Assembly: GCF_001434145.1 (NCBI RefSeq)
Contig: NZ_AZED01000013.1
Location: forward strand, 42,732 to 106,731
Reading direction: 5' to 3'
Length of the DNA: 64,000 nt
From: Lentilactobacillus otakiensis DSM 19908 = JCM 15040
GTDB lineage: Bacteria > Bacillota > Bacilli > Lactobacillales > Lactobacillaceae
Part shown: positions 39,572 through 50,829 of the stretch, one piece after another
How positions within the stretch are numbered: position 1 is the stretch's first letter
How the letters are laid out: each line of letters begins with the position of its first letter
Made by a program: the position numbers and the translations under genes
The notes under the pieces: generated by a model
What the model saw: the letters and a program-made list of their open reading frames with translations, nothing else
Databases searched by the model: none
What the model was told of the DNA's origin: nothing

Positions 39572-39757
39572 TTAGTCTTTAACTTGTTCAACTTCGATTA
39601 AATGAGCGATTTGGAAAAGGGCTCCACGAATAGATTCATTGTCAGGTTTGACAACAGTACTATTAACTCGACCCAAGCCAAGAGCCTTCACAATTTTACG
39701 TTGCTTTGGAAGGCGATGAGTTACGCTACGTTTTAAAGTAATTTTTAATTGAGCCAT
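39572..39757 (-). CDS. rpmD: 50S ribosomal protein L30
   Basis: This 61-aa large-subunit protein has the ferredoxin-like beta-alpha-beta fold of L30. It starts [15 protein letters not shown] and has [27 protein letters not shown]. It lies between rpsE and rplO with GGAGGGTGTTTTAG before its ATG. Confidence 0.97.
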   Translation of the reverse strand: MAQLKITLKRSVTHRLPKQRKIVKALGLGRVNSTVVKPDNESIRGALFQIAHLIEVEQVKD

Positions 39758-39771
39758 CTAAAACACCCTCC

Positions 39772-40275
39772 TTATTCAGCTAAATGTTGGGTTGAAACCC
39801 CACGTAAAGCTGAAATTTCTTCAGCACTCTTCAACTCAACCAAGCCCTTGAAAGTTGCTCGGATAACGTTGATAGGAGTATTGGAACCCAGTCGTTTACT
39901 AGTAACATCGTCGATACCAGCTAATTCCATCACGGAACGAACGGCACCGCCGGCTGCTACTCCAGAACCTTCTTCAGCAGGCTTCAATAAAATTCGGCCA
40001 CCACCAAATGTTCCGAGAACTTCATGAGGAATCGTTGTACCAACAATCGGAACCTCAATTAAGTTTTTACGAGCTGCTTCAACTGCTTTACGGATAGCTT
40101 CTGGAACTTCTTGAGCTTTACCAGTTCCGAAACCAACATGTCCGTGCTTGTCTCCAACAACTACTAAAGCAGCAAAACGAAGACGACGTCCACCTTTTAC
40201 AACTTTAGTGATCCGATTAATCGAAACTACGCTGTCTTCAAGCTCTAACTTATCTGGATCAATAAATTTCTTCAT
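39772..40275 (-). CDS. rpsE: 30S ribosomal protein S5
   Basis: S5 supports decoding fidelity and mRNA entry. The 167-aa protein has the spectinomycin-loop region [25 protein letters not shown] and the C-terminal domain [18 protein letters not shown]. The loop looks wild type. It sits between rplR and rpmD. Confidence 0.98.
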   Translation of the reverse strand: MKKFIDPDKLELEDSVVSINRITKVVKGGRRLRFAALVVVGDKHGHVGFGTGKAQEVPEAIRKAVEAARKNLIEVPIVGTTIPHEVLGTFGGGRILLKPAEEGSGVAAGGAVRSVMELAGIDDVTSKRLGSNTPINVIRATFKGLVELKSAEEISALRGVSTQHLAE

Positions 40276-40295
40276 GTGCGGTTATTCCTCCTTTA

Positions 40296-40652
40296 TTAGA
40301 ATTCTAGTCCATTTTCACGAGCAGCATCTGCAAGAGCTTGAACACGACCATGATACAAGTATCCACCACGATCAAAAACAACATCTTTGATGTTCTTTTC
40401 GCTAGCACGTTGAGCTACTAATTTACCAACACTGGCTGCTTGTTCAGTCTTGTTACTACTACTGATTGCAGAATCAAGTGTTGAGGCACTAACAAGCGTT
40501 ACACCCTCTACGTCATCAATAATTTGAGCGTAGATGTTTTTATTAGAACGATATACATTCAAGCGTGGGCGCTCGGCAGTACCAGAAATTTTATTACGGA
40601 CACGATTATGACGGCGTTTCCGATTCTTATTTTTATCTGGTTTAGAAATCAC
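40296..40652 (-). CDS. rplR: 50S ribosomal protein L18
   Basis: L18 binds 5S rRNA with L5. The GTG ending at 40652 has TTGAGG 8 bp upstream and yields 118 aa starting [24 protein letters not shown]; the GTG 9 bp farther upstream sits inside the ribosome binding site. The [20 protein letters not shown] block is conserved. Confidence 0.96.
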   Translation of the reverse strand: MISKPDKNKNRKRRHNRVRNKISGTAERPRLNVYRSNKNIYAQIIDDVEGVTLVSASTLDSAISSSNKTEQAASVGKLVAQRASEKNIKDVVFDRGGYLYHGRVQALADAARENGLEF

Positions 40653-40689
40653 AATAGTCACCTCAAAATTTTATTAGGCTGGTATCTTA

Positions 40690-41229
40690 CTACTTACCAG
40701 TCTTACCTTCCTTACGAATAATATGTTCGTTTTCATAACGAATACCTTTACCTTTATATGGTTCAGGCGAACGTACTGAACGAACTGATGCAGCAAAGTC
40801 ACCAACTGCTTGCTTGCTGATACCATTAATATGAATAGTAGTATTATCAGGAACTTCTACAGTAAGATTGTCTGGAACAGTTATTTCAACAGGGTTTGAA
40901 TAACCAACATTCAAAGTCAGGTTCTTTCCCTTAAGTTGTGCACGGTATCCAACACCAACCAGCTTCAAAGTCTTTTTGAAGCCGTCAGTTACACCGTCAA
41001 CCATGTTGCTGACGTTTGCTCGTGTAGTACCATGCAATGCACGTACTTTATCGTTGTAATCGCCAATGGGCTCAAAGTTTACTTCGCTACCCTTGATTGT
41101 CATCTTAATTTGTGATGAAATTTCACGGGTCAAAGATCCTTTGGCACCTTTAACAGTTACTGTGTTGCCATCTGCTTTTACCTCGACACCTTTTGGTAAT
41201 TCGATGGTTTTATAACCAATTCGACTCAT
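40690..41229 (-). CDS. rplF: 50S ribosomal protein L6
   Basis: L6 stabilises the factor-binding region of the large subunit. The 179-aa protein has two tandem homologous alpha/beta domains (about 1-80 and 83-165), starts [16 protein letters not shown] and ends [27 protein letters not shown]. Confidence 0.98.
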   Translation of the reverse strand: MSRIGYKTIELPKGVEVKADGNTVTVKGAKGSLTREISSQIKMTIKGSEVNFEPIGDYNDKVRALHGTTRANVSNMVDGVTDGFKKTLKLVGVGYRAQLKGKNLTLNVGYSNPVEITVPDNLTVEVPDNTTIHINGISKQAVGDFAASVRSVRSPEPYKGKGIRYENEHIIRKEGKTGK

Positions 41230-41255
41230 CGATTACACCTCCAATTTAATGAATT

Positions 41256-41654
41256 TTACCATACGTAAGCTAACACTTCGCCGCCAATTTTTTGGGCACG
41301 TGCTTGCTTATCTGTAATCACACCGTTAGATGTGGAAATGATAGCAATTCCAAGACCGTTTAAAACCTTAGGAACTGCATCTGCTTTAACATATGAACGT
41401 AAACCTGGCTTAGAAATTCTCTTAAGACCAGTAATGACACGTTGCTTATCCTTGCCATACTTCAAGAAGACACGGATAATGCCTTGCTTGTCATCTTCGA
41501 TATATTCAACGTCGCGTACAAAACCCTCACGTTTAAGGATCTCAGCAATGTCGCGTTTGATTTTTGATGCAGGAACTTCAACTGTTTCATGGTAAACCAT
41601 GTTTGCATTACGAATGCGAGTTAAAAAGTCTGCAATTGGATCAGTCATAGACAT
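41256..41654 (-). CDS. rpsH: 30S ribosomal protein S8
   Basis: S8 binds helix 21 of 16S rRNA and in E. coli also represses the spc operon. The 132-aa protein starts [18 protein letters not shown] and ends with the conserved [13 protein letters not shown] and [14 protein letters not shown] lies 10 bp before the first ATG, which favours it over the second. Confidence 0.98.
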   Translation of the reverse strand: MSMTDPIADFLTRIRNANMVYHETVEVPASKIKRDIAEILKREGFVRDVEYIEDDKQGIIRVFLKYGKDKQRVITGLKRISKPGLRSYVKADAVPKVLNGLGIAIISTSNGVITDKQARAQKIGGEVLAYVW

Positions 41655-41679
41655 CAGCGCACAACCTCCTTTTTAATTA

Positions 41680-41865
41680 TTACCAACTAGCTTTCTTCAT
41701 GCCAGGAATTTGACCTTTGTGGGCAAGTTCACGGATGCATAAACGGCATAAATGGAATTTCTTGTATACAGAACGAGGTCGTCCGCAACGTTCGCAACGA
41801 GTGTAATTCTGTGTTGAGAACTTAGCAGGGCGTTCACTTTTTACAATTAATGATTTTTTAGCCAA
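41680..41865 (-). CDS. rpsN: 30S ribosomal protein S14, zinc-dependent type Z
   Basis: This 61-aa S14 has the zinc ribbon [20 protein letters not shown] (Cys24, 27, 40, 43). Type Z forms need zinc; many Firmicutes also keep a zinc-free copy elsewhere for starvation. The start is a TTG, 7 bp after GGAGG. It lies between rplE and rpsH. Confidence 0.97.
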   Translation of the reverse strand: MAKKSLIVKSERPAKFSTQNYTRCERCGRPRSVYKKFHLCRLCIRELAHKGQIPGMKKASW

Positions 41866-41880
41866 TGTGAAACCTCCTCT

Positions 41881-42423
41881 TTATCTGGCAAATGGCATAC
41901 CGAATTGAGCTAACAATTCATGTGACTCTTCATCGGTATTTGCAGTAGTTACAATTACAATATCCAAACCTCTAACACGGTTAACGTTATCGTAATTAAT
42001 TTCAGGGAAAATCAATTGTTCACGGACACCCAAAGTGTAGTTACCACGACCATCAAAGGCTCGAGTACTTACACCATGGAAATCACGAACACGTGGTAAT
42101 GAAACATTAATTAGCTTATCTAAGAATTCATACATTCTGTCACCACGGAGTGTAACTTTGGCACCGATTGACATGCCCTCACGCAATCTGAATCCGGCGA
42201 TTGATTTCTTGGCTTTAGTAACCAATGGCTTTTGACCTGAAATCAAAGCTAATTCAGAAACAGCTTCATCGAGGTTTTTTGCGTTAGTAACCGCATCACC
42301 AACTCCCATGTTAAGAACGATTTTGTCGATCTTAGGAGCTTGCATAACTGATTTGTAGCTGAACTTATCCATCATGTGTGGAGTAATTTCGCTATTGAAT
42401 TTTTCTCGTAAACGACTTGACAT
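41881..42423 (-). CDS. rplE: 50S ribosomal protein L5
   Basis: L5 joins 5S rRNA to the large-subunit central protuberance and forms the bridge to S13. The 180-aa protein has [37 protein letters not shown] and the end [15 protein letters not shown]. Confidence 0.98.
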   Translation of the reverse strand: MSSRLREKFNSEITPHMMDKFSYKSVMQAPKIDKIVLNMGVGDAVTNAKNLDEAVSELALISGQKPLVTKAKKSIAGFRLREGMSIGAKVTLRGDRMYEFLDKLINVSLPRVRDFHGVSTRAFDGRGNYTLGVREQLIFPEINYDNVNRVRGLDIVIVTTANTDEESHELLAQFGMPFAR

Positions 42424-42451
42424 TTAAAAGGTATCCTCCTTTCACTAGTGA

Positions 42452-42760
42452 TTAATCGATCGCTTTTTGCGATTTCTTTGAGTAACGAACTTTTTTACCA
42501 TCTTCAACTTTGATACCAATACGAGTTGGTTCGTTGGTTGATGGGTCAATTAGCATAACATTTGATACGTGAATTGGGGCTTCTGCATCAATAATTCCAC
42601 CTTGTGGATTAGTTGAGGAAGCTTTTGTATGCTTCTTAACTTTGTTGATACCTTCAACAATTACACGATCTTTTGAAGCGATAGTCTTAGTGACTGTCCC
42701 TTCCTTACCTTTGTCCTTACCACTAATAACACGGACTTTGTCACCAGTTTTAATGAACAT
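42452..42760 (-). CDS. rplX: 50S ribosomal protein L24
   Basis: L24 is one of two assembly initiators of the large subunit. The 102-aa protein has the KOW motif [20 protein letters not shown] (about residues 4-23) and the conserved [18 protein letters not shown]. Confidence 0.98.
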   Translation of the reverse strand: MFIKTGDKVRVISGKDKGKEGTVTKTIASKDRVIVEGINKVKKHTKASSTNPQGGIIDAEAPIHVSNVMLIDPSTNEPTRIGIKVEDGKKVRYSKKSQKAID

Positions 42761-42790
42761 CTACGGCACCTCCTTATATCCTGGTTGTGA

Positions 42791-43159
42791 TTACAGTACT
42801 TCTGGGGCTAACGAAACAATCTTCATGAAGTTGCTGTCACGTAATTCGCGAGCAACTGGGCCAAAGATACGAGTGCCTTGTGGACTCTTGTCATCACGGA
42901 TAAGAACTGCAGCATTTTCATCAAAACGGATGTATGAACCATCGTTACGACGAGTAACAGCTTTAGTACGGACTACAACAGCCTTAACGACATCACCCTT
43001 TTTGACAACGCCACCTGGTGTTGCTTGTTTAACCGTAGCAACAATAGTATCACCGATTCCGGCATACCTTCTGGTTGAGCCACCTAAAACCTTAATAGTT
43101 AACAATTCTCGTGCACCTGAGTTGTCGGCAACTTTTAATCGACTTTCTTGTTGAATCAC
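42791..43159 (-). CDS. rplN: 50S ribosomal protein L14
   Basis: L14 forms intersubunit bridges with 16S rRNA. The 122-aa beta-barrel protein starts [27 protein letters not shown] and has [32 protein letters not shown]. It is highly conserved. Confidence 0.98.
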   Translation of the reverse strand: MIQQESRLKVADNSGARELLTIKVLGGSTRRYAGIGDTIVATVKQATPGGVVKKGDVVKAVVVRTKAVTRRNDGSYIRFDENAAVLIRDDKSPQGTRIFGPVARELRDSNFMKIVSLAPEVL

Positions 43160-43217
43160 AGGTATATCCTCCCTTCATCATTGGATCGAATACGATAATA
43201 ATGATAATTAAGTAAAG

Positions 43218-43484
43218 TTAAATAATAACTGCTTTTTCAACAATCTTGATTAAACGGAAACGCTTTGTCTTAGACAATGGTCGAGTTTCCATGATTTGAA
43301 CAAGATCACCGGTTTTAGCTTCGTTATTTTCATCATGCGCAGTAAATTTCTTCGAGTATCTAACACGCTTACCATATGTTGCATGTTTCTTGTAAGTTGA
43401 AACTTCAACAGTAATTGTCTTATCACTCTTGTCAGAAACAACGCGTCCTTGATAAACCTTACGCTGGTTACGTTCTTCAGCCAT
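43218..43484 (-). CDS. rpsQ: 30S ribosomal protein S17
   Basis: S17 is a primary 16S rRNA-binding OB-fold protein. The 88-aa protein has the start [18 protein letters not shown] and [21 protein letters not shown]. It is preceded by rpmC and followed, after about 58 bp, by rplN. Confidence 0.98.
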   Translation of the reverse strand: MAEERNQRKVYQGRVVSDKSDKTITVEVSTYKKHATYGKRVRYSKKFTAHDENNEAKTGDLVQIMETRPLSKTKRFRLIKIVEKAVII

Positions 43485-43508
43485 TAATTATACCTCCCTT
43501 ATCGCATT

Positions 43509-43703
43509 CTATTTGTTGAGTTCTTGTTGACGAAGTGCAGTCTTAATGCGCGCAATGTTCTTACGAACTTGCTTCAAGCGTGCAGTGTTCTCCAACTGGC
43601 CAGTGGCTAATTGGAAACGAAGATTGAACAATTCATCTTTGTAATCTTTTTCTTTATCAATCATTTGAGCAGTGGTTAACTTACTGATATCTTTAGCCTT
43701 CAT
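43509..43703 (-). CDS. rpmC: 50S ribosomal protein L29
   Basis: L29 lies at the tunnel exit, next to trigger factor. The ATG ending at 43703, 8 bp after AGGTGG, gives the usual 64 aa ([11 protein letters not shown]...); a GTG 12 bp upstream overlaps the ribosome binding site. It is a two-helix protein with [23 protein letters not shown]. Its start overlaps the rplP 3' end by 11 bp. Confidence 0.96.
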   Translation of the reverse strand: MKAKDISKLTTAQMIDKEKDYKDELFNLRFQLATGQLENTARLKQVRKNIARIKTALRQQELNK

Positions 43704-44127
43704 TTGATTCGCCACCTACTTCCTCACGTTCTATGATCTTAGTACGAACAGGAAGTTTGTTTGATGCAAGGCGTAATGCTTCATGGGCAGTTGCTTTGTC
43801 AACTCCACCAATTTCGAACAATACTTTGCCACGCTTAACTGGTGAAACCCAGCCAGCTGGTGTACCTTTACCATTACCCATTCGAACTCCGACACCTTTT
43901 TCAGTATATGATTTATGAGGGAAAATCTTGATCCAAACTTTTCCTCCACGTTTCATATGACGAGTCATCGCCACACGGCATGCTTCGATTTGACGGTTAG
44001 TGATCCAATGTGAATCGAGTGATTGTAAACCGTAGTCACCGAAAGTAACCGTCTTACCACCCTTGGCAGTTCCACGAAGCTTGCCACGATGTTCACGACG
44101 ATGCTTTACACGTTTAGGTACTAACAT
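43693..44127 (-). CDS. rplP: 50S ribosomal protein L16
   Basis: L16 helps build the A-site region of the large subunit. The 144-aa protein starts [24 protein letters not shown] and has the conserved [26 protein letters not shown] and [17 protein letters not shown]. It has a slightly longer acidic C-tail (ESNEG) than many homologues. Confidence 0.98.
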   Translation of the reverse strand: MLVPKRVKHRREHRGKLRGTAKGGKTVTFGDYGLQSLDSHWITNRQIEACRVAMTRHMKRGGKVWIKIFPHKSYTEKGVGVRMGNGKGTPAGWVSPVKRGKVLFEIGGVDKATAHEALRLASNKLPVRTKIIEREEVGGESNEG

Positions 44128-44129
44128 GT

Positions 44130-44795
44130 TTATTTCCCTCCTTTAGCAGCTTTGCTGTCCTTTGGCTTTTCAGGGAGAACTTCACCACGATAGATCCAAG
44201 TTTTTACACCAATTGATCCATAGGTAGTAAAAGCTTCAACCCATGAGTAGTCAATATCTGCTCTTAAAGTATGCAAAGGAACAGTTCCATCTGAGTATGA
44301 TTCAACACGAGCCATATCAGCACCATTAAGACGACCAGCAACCTGGGTTTTAATACCCTTGGCACCTGAACGCATAGTACGTTGCATAGCTTGACGCATT
44401 GCACGACGGAATGCTACACGGCCTTCCAATTGACGGGCAATGTTTTCGCCAACCAACTTAGCATCCAAATCAGGCTTCTTGATTTCGATGATGTTGATGT
44501 GAACTCTCTTACCAGTGAGGTCGTTAAGCTCTTTACGAAGATTTTCAACCTCAGATCCACCCTTACCAATAACCATTCCTGGTTTGGCGGTATGAATTGA
44601 AACGTTAACGCGATTTGCTGCACGTTCAATTTCAACAGTAGAAACAGACGCATTAGCAAGACGCTTCTCTATATATTTACGGATTTGCAAATCTTCTTTT
44701 AAGTAAGCTGCATAGTCTTTACCTGCATACCACTTAGCTTCCCAGTCGCGAATGATTCCAACTCGTAAACCATTAGGATTTATCTTATTACCCAC
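44130..44795 (-). CDS. rpsC: 30S ribosomal protein S3
   Basis: S3 sits at the mRNA entry and has helicase activity with S4 and S5. The 221-aa protein has the KH domain motif [16 protein letters not shown] (about 74-89) and a C-terminal domain with [30 protein letters not shown]. It starts [22 protein letters not shown]. Confidence 0.98.
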   Translation of the reverse strand: MGNKINPNGLRVGIIRDWEAKWYAGKDYAAYLKEDLQIRKYIEKRLANASVSTVEIERAANRVNVSIHTAKPGMVIGKGGSEVENLRKELNDLTGKRVHINIIEIKKPDLDAKLVGENIARQLEGRVAFRRAMRQAMQRTMRSGAKGIKTQVAGRLNGADMARVESYSDGTVPLHTLRADIDYSWVEAFTTYGSIGVKTWIYRGEVLPEKPKDSKAAKGGK

Positions 44796-44798
44796 GCG

Positions 44799-45155
44799 TT
44801 ATCCCTCCTCTTTTTCTGATACAACAATTGTAATGTGACTTGTACGCTTGTTGATTGGTGAAGCTGAACCTTTTGCACGAGGACGGAACCGCTTGAGCGT
44901 TGGACCTTCGTTTACAAATGCTTCACTTACAAACAAGTTTTCTGAATCTAAATCGAAATTATTTTCTGCGTTAGCAACTGCAGATTTAAGAACTTTTGAA
45001 ACTACCGGAGAAGCACCGCGGGGTGTGAAATCCAAGATTGCGGCTGCTTCAGCAACACTCTTACCTTTGATAAGATCAACTACAAGACGGACCTTACGTG
45101 CGGCAATGCGAACAGTTTTGGCAGTTGCTTTTGCTGATGTAACTTGTTCAGCCAT
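44799..45155 (-). CDS. rplV: 50S ribosomal protein L22
   Basis: L22 lines the exit tunnel; its beta-hairpin affects macrolide access. The 118-aa protein has [19 protein letters not shown] and the hairpin [29 protein letters not shown], without an insertion or deletion in the tunnel loop. Confidence 0.98.
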   Translation of the reverse strand: MAEQVTSAKATAKTVRIAARKVRLVVDLIKGKSVAEAAAILDFTPRGASPVVSKVLKSAVANAENNFDLDSENLFVSEAFVNEGPTLKRFRPRAKGSASPINKRTSHITIVVSEKEEG

Positions 45156-45173
45156 TAGTTATCCTCCTTGTTA

Positions 45174-45449
45174 TTAAACAGTCTTCTTATCGTCTGTTCC
45201 ATGACCATGGAATGTACGAGTAGGTACGAATTCTCCGAGCTTATGACCAACCATGTCTTCTTGGACATATACTGGGACGTGCTTCCGTCCATCATAAACA
45301 GCAAATGTATATCCAATAAAGCTTGGGAAAATCGTTGATCGGCGTGACCAAGTCTTGATAACAGCTTTCTTGTCTTGGCCTTTTTGAGCATCTACTTTTT
45401 TCAGTAAGTACTCATCGGCGAATGGTCCCTTTTTTAAACTACGACTCAT
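45174..45449 (-). CDS. rpsS: 30S ribosomal protein S19
   Basis: S19 pairs with S13 in the small-subunit head. The 91-aa protein starts [21 protein letters not shown] and has [30 protein letters not shown] and [14 protein letters not shown]. Confidence 0.98.
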   Translation of the reverse strand: MSRSLKKGPFADEYLLKKVDAQKGQDKKAVIKTWSRRSTIFPSFIGYTFAVYDGRKHVPVYVQEDMVGHKLGEFVPTRTFHGHGTDDKKTV

Positions 45450-45499
45450 TTTGCAACCTCCTCTGTACAGATATTAATCGCATTAATAAATGCATTCTA

Positions 45500-46339
45500 T
45501 TACATCTTCGAAGCTTTACGACGACGAACGATGAATTTGTTTGAACGTGACTTCTTAGAACGAGTCTTCTTACCAACTGTCTTCTTACCCCATGGTGATA
45601 ATGGTGATGGAAGACCAACTGGTGCTTTACCTTCACCACCACCATGAGGGTGATCGTTAGGGTTCATTACAGATCCACGTACATGAGGACGTTGACCCTT
45701 GTAACGTGTCCGACCAGCTTTACCAACATTGATAAGTTCATGTTCTTCATTACTTACTGAGCCAATTGTTGCTCGATTAGTGCTAAGGATTAAACGAACT
45801 TCACCAGATGCAAGTCTAACAAGTGAATACTTGCCATCTCTACCAAGCAACTGTGCAGATGCACCAGCTGAACGAACAAGCTGACCACCCTTACCAGGCT
45901 TTAATTCGATGTTGTGAATAATTGTACCGACAGGAATGTTTGACAATGGTAATGTATTACCTGGCTTGATATCAGCGTTAACGCCTGATTCGACCTTGTC
46001 ACCCACTTTTAATCCCTTAGGTGCAATGATGTATGATTTGATTCCGTCGGTATAAACGATTAAAGCGATGTTTGCAGTCCGGTTAGGATCGTATTCGATT
46101 GCTTTAACAGTTGCCATGACGTCATCCTTGATACGTTTGAAATCAATAATACGATATTGATTCTTGTTACCACCACCACGGTGACGAACAGTCATGTGAC
46201 CATAGTTGTTACGGCCGGCTGTTTTGCTTTTTGATTCAAGTAAAGACTTTTCAGGCTTACGTTTAGTAATCGTGCTGTAGTCTAAACTTGTCATATTACG
46301 TCTACCATTACTGGTTGGCTTATATGTTTTAATGGCCAA
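45500..46339 (-). CDS. rplB: 50S ribosomal protein L2
   Basis: L2 is needed for subunit joining and peptidyl transfer. The 279-aa protein has [15 protein letters not shown] at the start, [21 protein letters not shown], and the peptidyl-transferase-proximal loop [22 protein letters not shown] with the key His residue near 231. Confidence 0.98.
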   Translation of the reverse strand: MAIKTYKPTSNGRRNMTSLDYSTITKRKPEKSLLESKSKTAGRNNYGHMTVRHRGGGNKNQYRIIDFKRIKDDVMATVKAIEYDPNRTANIALIVYTDGIKSYIIAPKGLKVGDKVESGVNADIKPGNTLPLSNIPVGTIIHNIELKPGKGGQLVRSAGASAQLLGRDGKYSLVRLASGEVRLILSTNRATIGSVSNEEHELINVGKAGRTRYKGQRPHVRGSVMNPNDHPHGGGEGKAPVGLPSPLSPWGKKTVGKKTRSKKSRSNKFIVRRRKASKM

Positions 46340-46372
46340 AACGTTTTCCTCCTAAATTAGAGATTTCATTGA

Positions 46373-46660
46373 TTATTCTTCGTTGAATAATTCGATTTCT
46401 TTTGAATCGGCAGTTAATGTAACGATTGCCTTACGACGCTTCTTGGTATAACCAGCGTAGCGACCTTGGCGCTTTAACTTGCCTCGAACATTCATAATGT
46501 TTACTCGGACAACCTTAACATCAAAGATGTCTTCGATAGCCTTTTTAACTTGGGTCTTAGTTGCTCGTAAATCAACATCGAATGTGTATGTCTTGTCGTC
46601 CATCTTGCTGGTTGTTTCTTCAGTAATAACTGGACGTAAAATGATATCGCGTGATTCCAT
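46373..46660 (-). CDS. rplW: 50S ribosomal protein L23
   Basis: L23 is the tunnel-exit docking site for trigger factor and signal recognition particle. The 95-aa protein starts [15 protein letters not shown] and has [20 protein letters not shown]. Its ATG shares a base with the rplD stop. Confidence 0.98.
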   Translation of the reverse strand: MESRDIILRPVITEETTSKMDDKTYTFDVDLRATKTQVKKAIEDIFDVKVVRVNIMNVRGKLKRQGRYAGYTKKRRKAIVTLTADSKEIELFNEE

Positions 46661-47283
46661 TATGCGAGCACCTCCTCTACTTGAGAAAGAGCAGCTTTCG
46701 TAATGACAACTTTATCGTGATCGGCAACGTCTAAAGTGTTAATGCCTTGTGCAGAAACAACTTTAACGTTTTCCAAGTTACGAGCAGACAAAACTGCTTT
46801 TTCGTTGTCGTCTTCCAAAACTACTAATGTCTTAGTTGAAACGTCTAATTTACCTAATAATTCGGCGAATTCTTTAGTCTTTGGTGCATCAAACTTCAAA
46901 GTATCAACAACAACTAACTTGTTGTCTGAAACCTTTTCTGATAGCACTGACTTTAATGCCAAACGAGAAACTTTCTTAGGCAAACGGTATGAGTATGAAC
47001 GTGGAGTAGGTCCGAAGACGATTCCACCGCCACGCCATTGTGGTGATCGGATAGAACCTTGTCGAGCTCTACCAGTACCTTTTTGACGCCAAGGCTTCTT
47101 TCCACCGCCGCGAACTGCTGAACGGTTTTTAACAGAATGTGTTCCTTGACGTAAAGAAGCACGTTGCATAACAATTGCATCAAACACAACGTTATTGTTG
47201 GGCTCGATACCGAAGATACCATCGTTTAATGCAACGGTACCATTCTTACTTCCGTCTTGTTTATATAATGCTACGTCAGTCAT
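46660..47283 (-). CDS. rplD: 50S ribosomal protein L4
   Basis: L4 lines the exit tunnel; in E. coli it also represses the S10 operon. The 207-aa protein has the tunnel loop region [35 protein letters not shown] (the site of macrolide-resistance changes, here wild type). It lies between rplC and rplW. Confidence 0.98.
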   Translation of the reverse strand: MTDVALYKQDGSKNGTVALNDGIFGIEPNNNVVFDAIVMQRASLRQGTHSVKNRSAVRGGGKKPWRQKGTGRARQGSIRSPQWRGGGIVFGPTPRSYSYRLPKKVSRLALKSVLSEKVSDNKLVVVDTLKFDAPKTKEFAELLGKLDVSTKTLVVLEDDNEKAVLSARNLENVKVVSAQGINTLDVADHDKVVITKAALSQVEEVLA

Positions 47284-47300
47284 CTATGGTTGCCTCCCTT

Positions 47301-47936
47301 CTACTTGTTTGAGCCGTGAACGGCACTTCTGATTGTGATATATGATTTATTTGCACCAGGTACATTACCTTTGATTAAAAGAACGTTGTTGTCAGTATCA
47401 GCATTAACGATCTCTAAGTTTTGAATAGTAACAGTTTTGTTACCCATTCGACCAGGCAATTTCATGCCAGGAACAACTCGGTTAATAATGACACCAAGTG
47501 AACCTGGACGACGGTGATAACGAGAACCATGAGTTTCTGGTCCACGTGATTGGCCATCTTTATGAACGTTACCTTGGTATCCATGACCTTTGGTAGTTCC
47601 AGTTACATCAACGATGTCTCCTGGTTTAAAGATATCTGCCTTAACTTCATCAGATACTTTATAATCTCCCAGCTCAACATCTTTGATTTCTTTAATGAAG
47701 CGCTTAGGAGTAGTATTTGCTTTCTTTGCGTGACCTTGTTCTGGCTTATTAGTAAGCACAGTACGTTTGTCTGCATAGCCTAATTGAACTGAATCGTAAC
47801 CATCATTTTCAACGGTCTTGATTTGCATAATAACGTTAGGTGTCACTTCAACGACAGTAACAGGTACTAATTCGCCGTTATCAGTGAAGACTTGCGTCAT
47901 TCCAACTTTCTTTCCTAAGATTCCTTTTCTGGTCAT
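47301..47936 (-). CDS. rplC: 50S ribosomal protein L3
   Basis: L3 is an early-assembly protein with a loop reaching the peptidyl-transferase centre. The 211-aa protein has [28 protein letters not shown] and the loop [17 protein letters not shown]. It follows rpsJ. Confidence 0.98.
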   Translation of the reverse strand: MTRKGILGKKVGMTQVFTDNGELVPVTVVEVTPNVIMQIKTVENDGYDSVQLGYADKRTVLTNKPEQGHAKKANTTPKRFIKEIKDVELGDYKVSDEVKADIFKPGDIVDVTGTTKGHGYQGNVHKDGQSRGPETHGSRYHRRPGSLGVIINRVVPGMKLPGRMGNKTVTIQNLEIVNADTDNNVLLIKGNVPGANKSYITIRSAVHGSNK

Positions 47937-47963
47937 GAGTACACCTCCGATATATTGTATTTA

Positions 47964-48272
47964 TTATAGTTTAATTTCAATATCCACACCGCTAGGCAAG
48001 TCGAGCTTCATTAATGAGTCAACTGTCTTTGGCGTTGGATTCAAAATATCGATTAATCGCTTGTGAGTTAAAATTTCAAATTGCTCACGAGAATCCTTAA
48101 ACTTATGTGGTGAAGCTAAAACAGTATAGATTGTACGATCAGTTGGCAATGGAATTGGACCTGAGATAGTAGCTCCAGTTCTTTGCGCAGTTGCAACAAT
48201 CTTGTCTGCGGATTGGTCAAGGATACGATGCTCGTATGCCTTCAACCGAATACGAATTTTTTGTTTTGCCAT
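47964..48272 (-). CDS. rpsJ: 30S ribosomal protein S10
   Basis: S10 is in the small-subunit head and, as NusE, also acts in antitermination. The 102-aa protein starts at the ATG ending at 48272 with GAAGGAGGGAACACA before it; an upstream in-frame extension has no site. It has [21 protein letters not shown] and [32 protein letters not shown]. It opens the S10-spc-alpha superoperon. Confidence 0.98.
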   Translation of the reverse strand: MAKQKIRIRLKAYEHRILDQSADKIVATAQRTGATISGPIPLPTDRTIYTVLASPHKFKDSREQFEILTHKRLIDILNPTPKTVDSLMKLDLPSGVDIEIKL

Positions 48273-48424
48273 TGTGTTCCCTCCTTCGTCTATTTTGAAA
48301 ATAGGACTAACTCCGTGAAAATTACCGCCAAACCCATGGCAAAGCATCCGGGTGTGTCGCAACCTTTCACATCAAAGCTAATACATATTGCTTTAGGGCA
48401 AACTTATCCCTAAAAACAAGTACT
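48273..48424 (-). promoter_or_regulatory. Putative structured leader of the S10 operon
   Basis: The ~150-nt leader contains three possible helices: TTTAGGG/CCCTAAA (48392-48398 and 48408-48414), GTGAAA/TTTCAC closing a ~44-nt domain (48365-48370 and 48315-48320), and CTATT/AATAG (48290-48304) just before the ribosome binding site. Such a leader could bind a ribosomal protein. I did not match it to a known family. Confidence 0.4.
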
Positions 48425-48429
48425 CAAAT

Positions 48430-48458
48430 AGTGTACTAAAAAAAGCCGCATAAAACAA
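48430..48458 (-). promoter_or_regulatory. S10 superoperon promoter
   Basis: A -35 TTGTTT (48453-48458) and -10 TACACT (48430-48435) lie 17 bp apart on the minus strand. A second TATAAT-like box exists upstream near 48560 without a good -35. Confidence 0.55.
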
Positions 48459-48603
48459 GTGTTAACAGCAATTATTTCGATTTGTAATATTACTGTTACT
48501 TAAAAAAACTTATTTAAACTTTTTTGATATCCAAATGAACGTACATAACTTCAACTGAACTATTATAACCCGTTCCGAAGAAACAATACAGTCGTCAGAG
48601 CAT

Positions 48604-48637
48604 AAAAAAAGAGATCGGAATCAAATTCCGGTCTCTT
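48604..48637 (-). terminator. Terminator of the str operon (after fusA)
   Basis: A 13-bp stem with one mismatch (48609-48621 with 48625-48637) and a tight loop is followed by TTTTTTT on the minus strand, about 10 bp after the fusA stop. Confidence 0.88.
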
Positions 48638-48646
48638 GATTTGAAA

Positions 48647-50749
48647 TTAATCTTCAGCAGGTTGGTTCCCACCGTTTTTCTTAATAATTTCAGCTTGAAT
48701 ACTCTTTGGAACTGGCTCGTAATGATCAAATGTCATAGTGAAAGTACCACGACCTTGTGATGCAGAACGAAGTGTAGTTGCATAACCAAACATTTCAGCA
48801 AGTGGAACGAATGAATGAATAACTTCAGCACCGCTTCGGCTTTCCATTCCGTCAACACGTCCACGTCTTGCAGTAACTTGGCCCATAACATCACCCATGT
48901 ACTCTTCAGGGACGTTGATATCAACCTTCATGATTGGTTCCAAGATTACTGGGGCAGCGGTCTTAGCAGCGTTACGAAGGGCGATTGATGCAGCTACCTT
49001 AAATGCAGCTTCACTAGAATCGACTTCATGATAACTACCATCGTATAACTTGGCTTTTAAGTCAATCAATGGGTAACCGGCAAGAACACCGTTAGCTAAT
49101 GATTCCTTCAAACCTTGTTCTACGGCTGGGATGTATTCACGAGGAACAACACCACCAACAATAGCATCTTCGAATTCGAAACCTTTTCCTTCTTCGTTTG
49201 GTGTAAATTCAATCCAAACATCACCATATTGACCTTTACCACCAGACTGACGGATGAATTTACCTTGAGCCTTGGTTGGTTTAGTAAATGCTTCACGGTA
49301 TGAAACTTGTGGGGCACCAACAGTGGCTTCAACGTGGAATTCACGCTTCATACGGTCAATGATAATGTCCAAATGCAACTCACCCATTCCGGCAATCAAT
49401 GTTTCGCCAGTTTCTGGGTTTGTTGTGGCCTTGAATGTTGGATCCTCTTCAGAAAGTTTTTGAAGAGCAACGTTCATCTTATCCTGGTCAGCCTTAGTCT
49501 TAGGTTCAACGGCAACCTGGATAACTGGGTCAGGGAATTCCATTGATTCCAAATGAAGTGGATGATCGACATCGGTTAATGAATCACCAGTAGTGGTGTT
49601 CTTCAAACCAATGGCGGCAGCTATATCACCTGAGAATACTTCTGGGATTTCTTGACGGTGATTTGAATGCATCTGAAGCAAACGACCAACACGTTCACGT
49701 TTGTCTTTAGTAGCATTCAAAATATATGAACCTGATTCAAGTGTACCTGAGTAAACACGGATATAAGTTAAACGACCAACGAATGGATCAGTAGCAACCT
49801 TGAATGCCAAAGCAGCAAAGCTGGCATCATCGTTTGCTTTCAATTCAATGTCATCGCCTGTTTGAGGATCAACAGCCTTATATGGTTTAACATCAAGTGG
49901 TGATGGCAAGTAATCAATGGTTGCATCCATCAACATCTGAACACCTTTGTTCTTGAATGCTGAACCAGCCAATACTGGGAACAGTTCCAAGTTCAAAGTA
50001 GCTTTACGAATAGCGGCCTTGATTTCAGGGACTGGAATTTCTTCACCTTCAAGGTACTTGTTCATAATATCGTCATCAACATCAGCCAAAGTTTCAACTA
50101 ATTGGTCACGACGCTTCTTAGCTTCATCCTTATATTCATCAGGAACATCAACTGTATCCCAATTAGAACCAAGCTTATCTTCATCATAGATATCAGCTTT
50201 CATTTCGACCAGGTCAATAACCCCTTCGAAATTATCTTCAGCACCGATTGGCATCTGAATAGGAAGTGGCTTAGCGTTCAAACGGTCTTGGATTGAGCCA
50301 ACAGAGAAGTCAAAGTTGGCACCAACTTTGTCCATCTTGTTAACGAATACGATCCGTGGAACGTCATAGTCAGATGCTTGACGCCAAACAGTTTCGGTTT
50401 GAGGCTCAACACCAGCTTGGGCATCCAGAACGGCAATAGCGCCATCCAAAACACGAAGTGAACGTTCAACTTCAACAGTAAAGTCCACGTGTCCTGGGGT
50501 ATCAATAATGTTGATACGGTGGTCTTTCCATTGAGCTGTAGTCGCAGCTGATGTGATAGTAATACCACGTTCCTGTTCTTGTGGCATCCAGTCCATTTGT
50601 GAAGCACCATCATGGGTTTCACCAATTTTGTGAATCTTACCGGTATAGTACAAGATACGTTCAGTAGTTGTAGTCTTACCAGCATCGATATGGGCCATAA
50701 TCCCGATATTACGAGTTTTTTCTAGCGGAAATTCTCGTTTGTTAGCCAT
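48647..50749 (-). CDS. fusA: Elongation factor G
   Basis: EF-G drives translocation with GTP. The 700-aa protein has G1 [15 protein letters not shown] (near residue 19), the switch G2 region [12 protein letters not shown]3 [17 protein letters not shown] and G4 [10 protein letters not shown], plus the translocase domains II-V. It is third in rpsL-rpsG-fusA; a hairpin with a T run lies between rpsG and fusA. Confidence 0.98.
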   Translation of the reverse strand: MANKREFPLEKTRNIGIMAHIDAGKTTTTERILYYTGKIHKIGETHDGASQMDWMPQEQERGITITSAATTAQWKDHRINIIDTPGHVDFTVEVERSLRVLDGAIAVLDAQAGVEPQTETVWRQASDYDVPRIVFVNKMDKVGANFDFSVGSIQDRLNAKPLPIQMPIGAEDNFEGVIDLVEMKADIYDEDKLGSNWDTVDVPDEYKDEAKKRRDQLVETLADVDDDIMNKYLEGEEIPVPEIKAAIRKATLNLELFPVLAGSAFKNKGVQMLMDATIDYLPSPLDVKPYKAVDPQTGDDIELKANDDASFAALAFKVATDPFVGRLTYIRVYSGTLESGSYILNATKDKRERVGRLLQMHSNHRQEIPEVFSGDIAAAIGLKNTTTGDSLTDVDHPLHLESMEFPDPVIQVAVEPKTKADQDKMNVALQKLSEEDPTFKATTNPETGETLIAGMGELHLDIIIDRMKREFHVEATVGAPQVSYREAFTKPTKAQGKFIRQSGGKGQYGDVWIEFTPNEEGKGFEFEDAIVGGVVPREYIPAVEQGLKESLANGVLAGYPLIDLKAKLYDGSYHEVDSSEAAFKVAASIALRNAAKTAAPVILEPIMKVDINVPEEYMGDVMGQVTARRGRVDGMESRSGAEVIHSFVPLAEMFGYATTLRSASQGRGTFTMTFDHYEPVPKSIQAEIIKKNGGNQPAED

Positions 50750-50773
50750 TGTGTAACTCCTTCCGATTCGTAC

Positions 50774-50797
50774 AAAAAGTGGCTAAATCAGCCACTT
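50774..50797 (-). terminator. Internal terminator-like hairpin between rpsG and fusA
   Basis: AAGTGGCT (50790-50797 on the minus strand) pairs perfectly with AGCCACTT (50777-50784) around GATTT, followed by TTTTTG. It stands within the str operon, 33 bp after the rpsG stop codon and 24 bp before the fusA start. Confidence 0.65.
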
Positions 50798-50829
50798 ATT
50801 AGTTTGAGCTGTTTAGAACAATTCTGAGA

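Larger units (their letters stand above)
48273..48646. other. Intergenic region between fusA and rpsJ
   Basis: This 374-bp gap has the fusA terminator (48604-48637), the S10 promoter (48430-48458) and a structured rpsJ leader (48273-48424). I see no gene in it. Confidence 0.7.
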
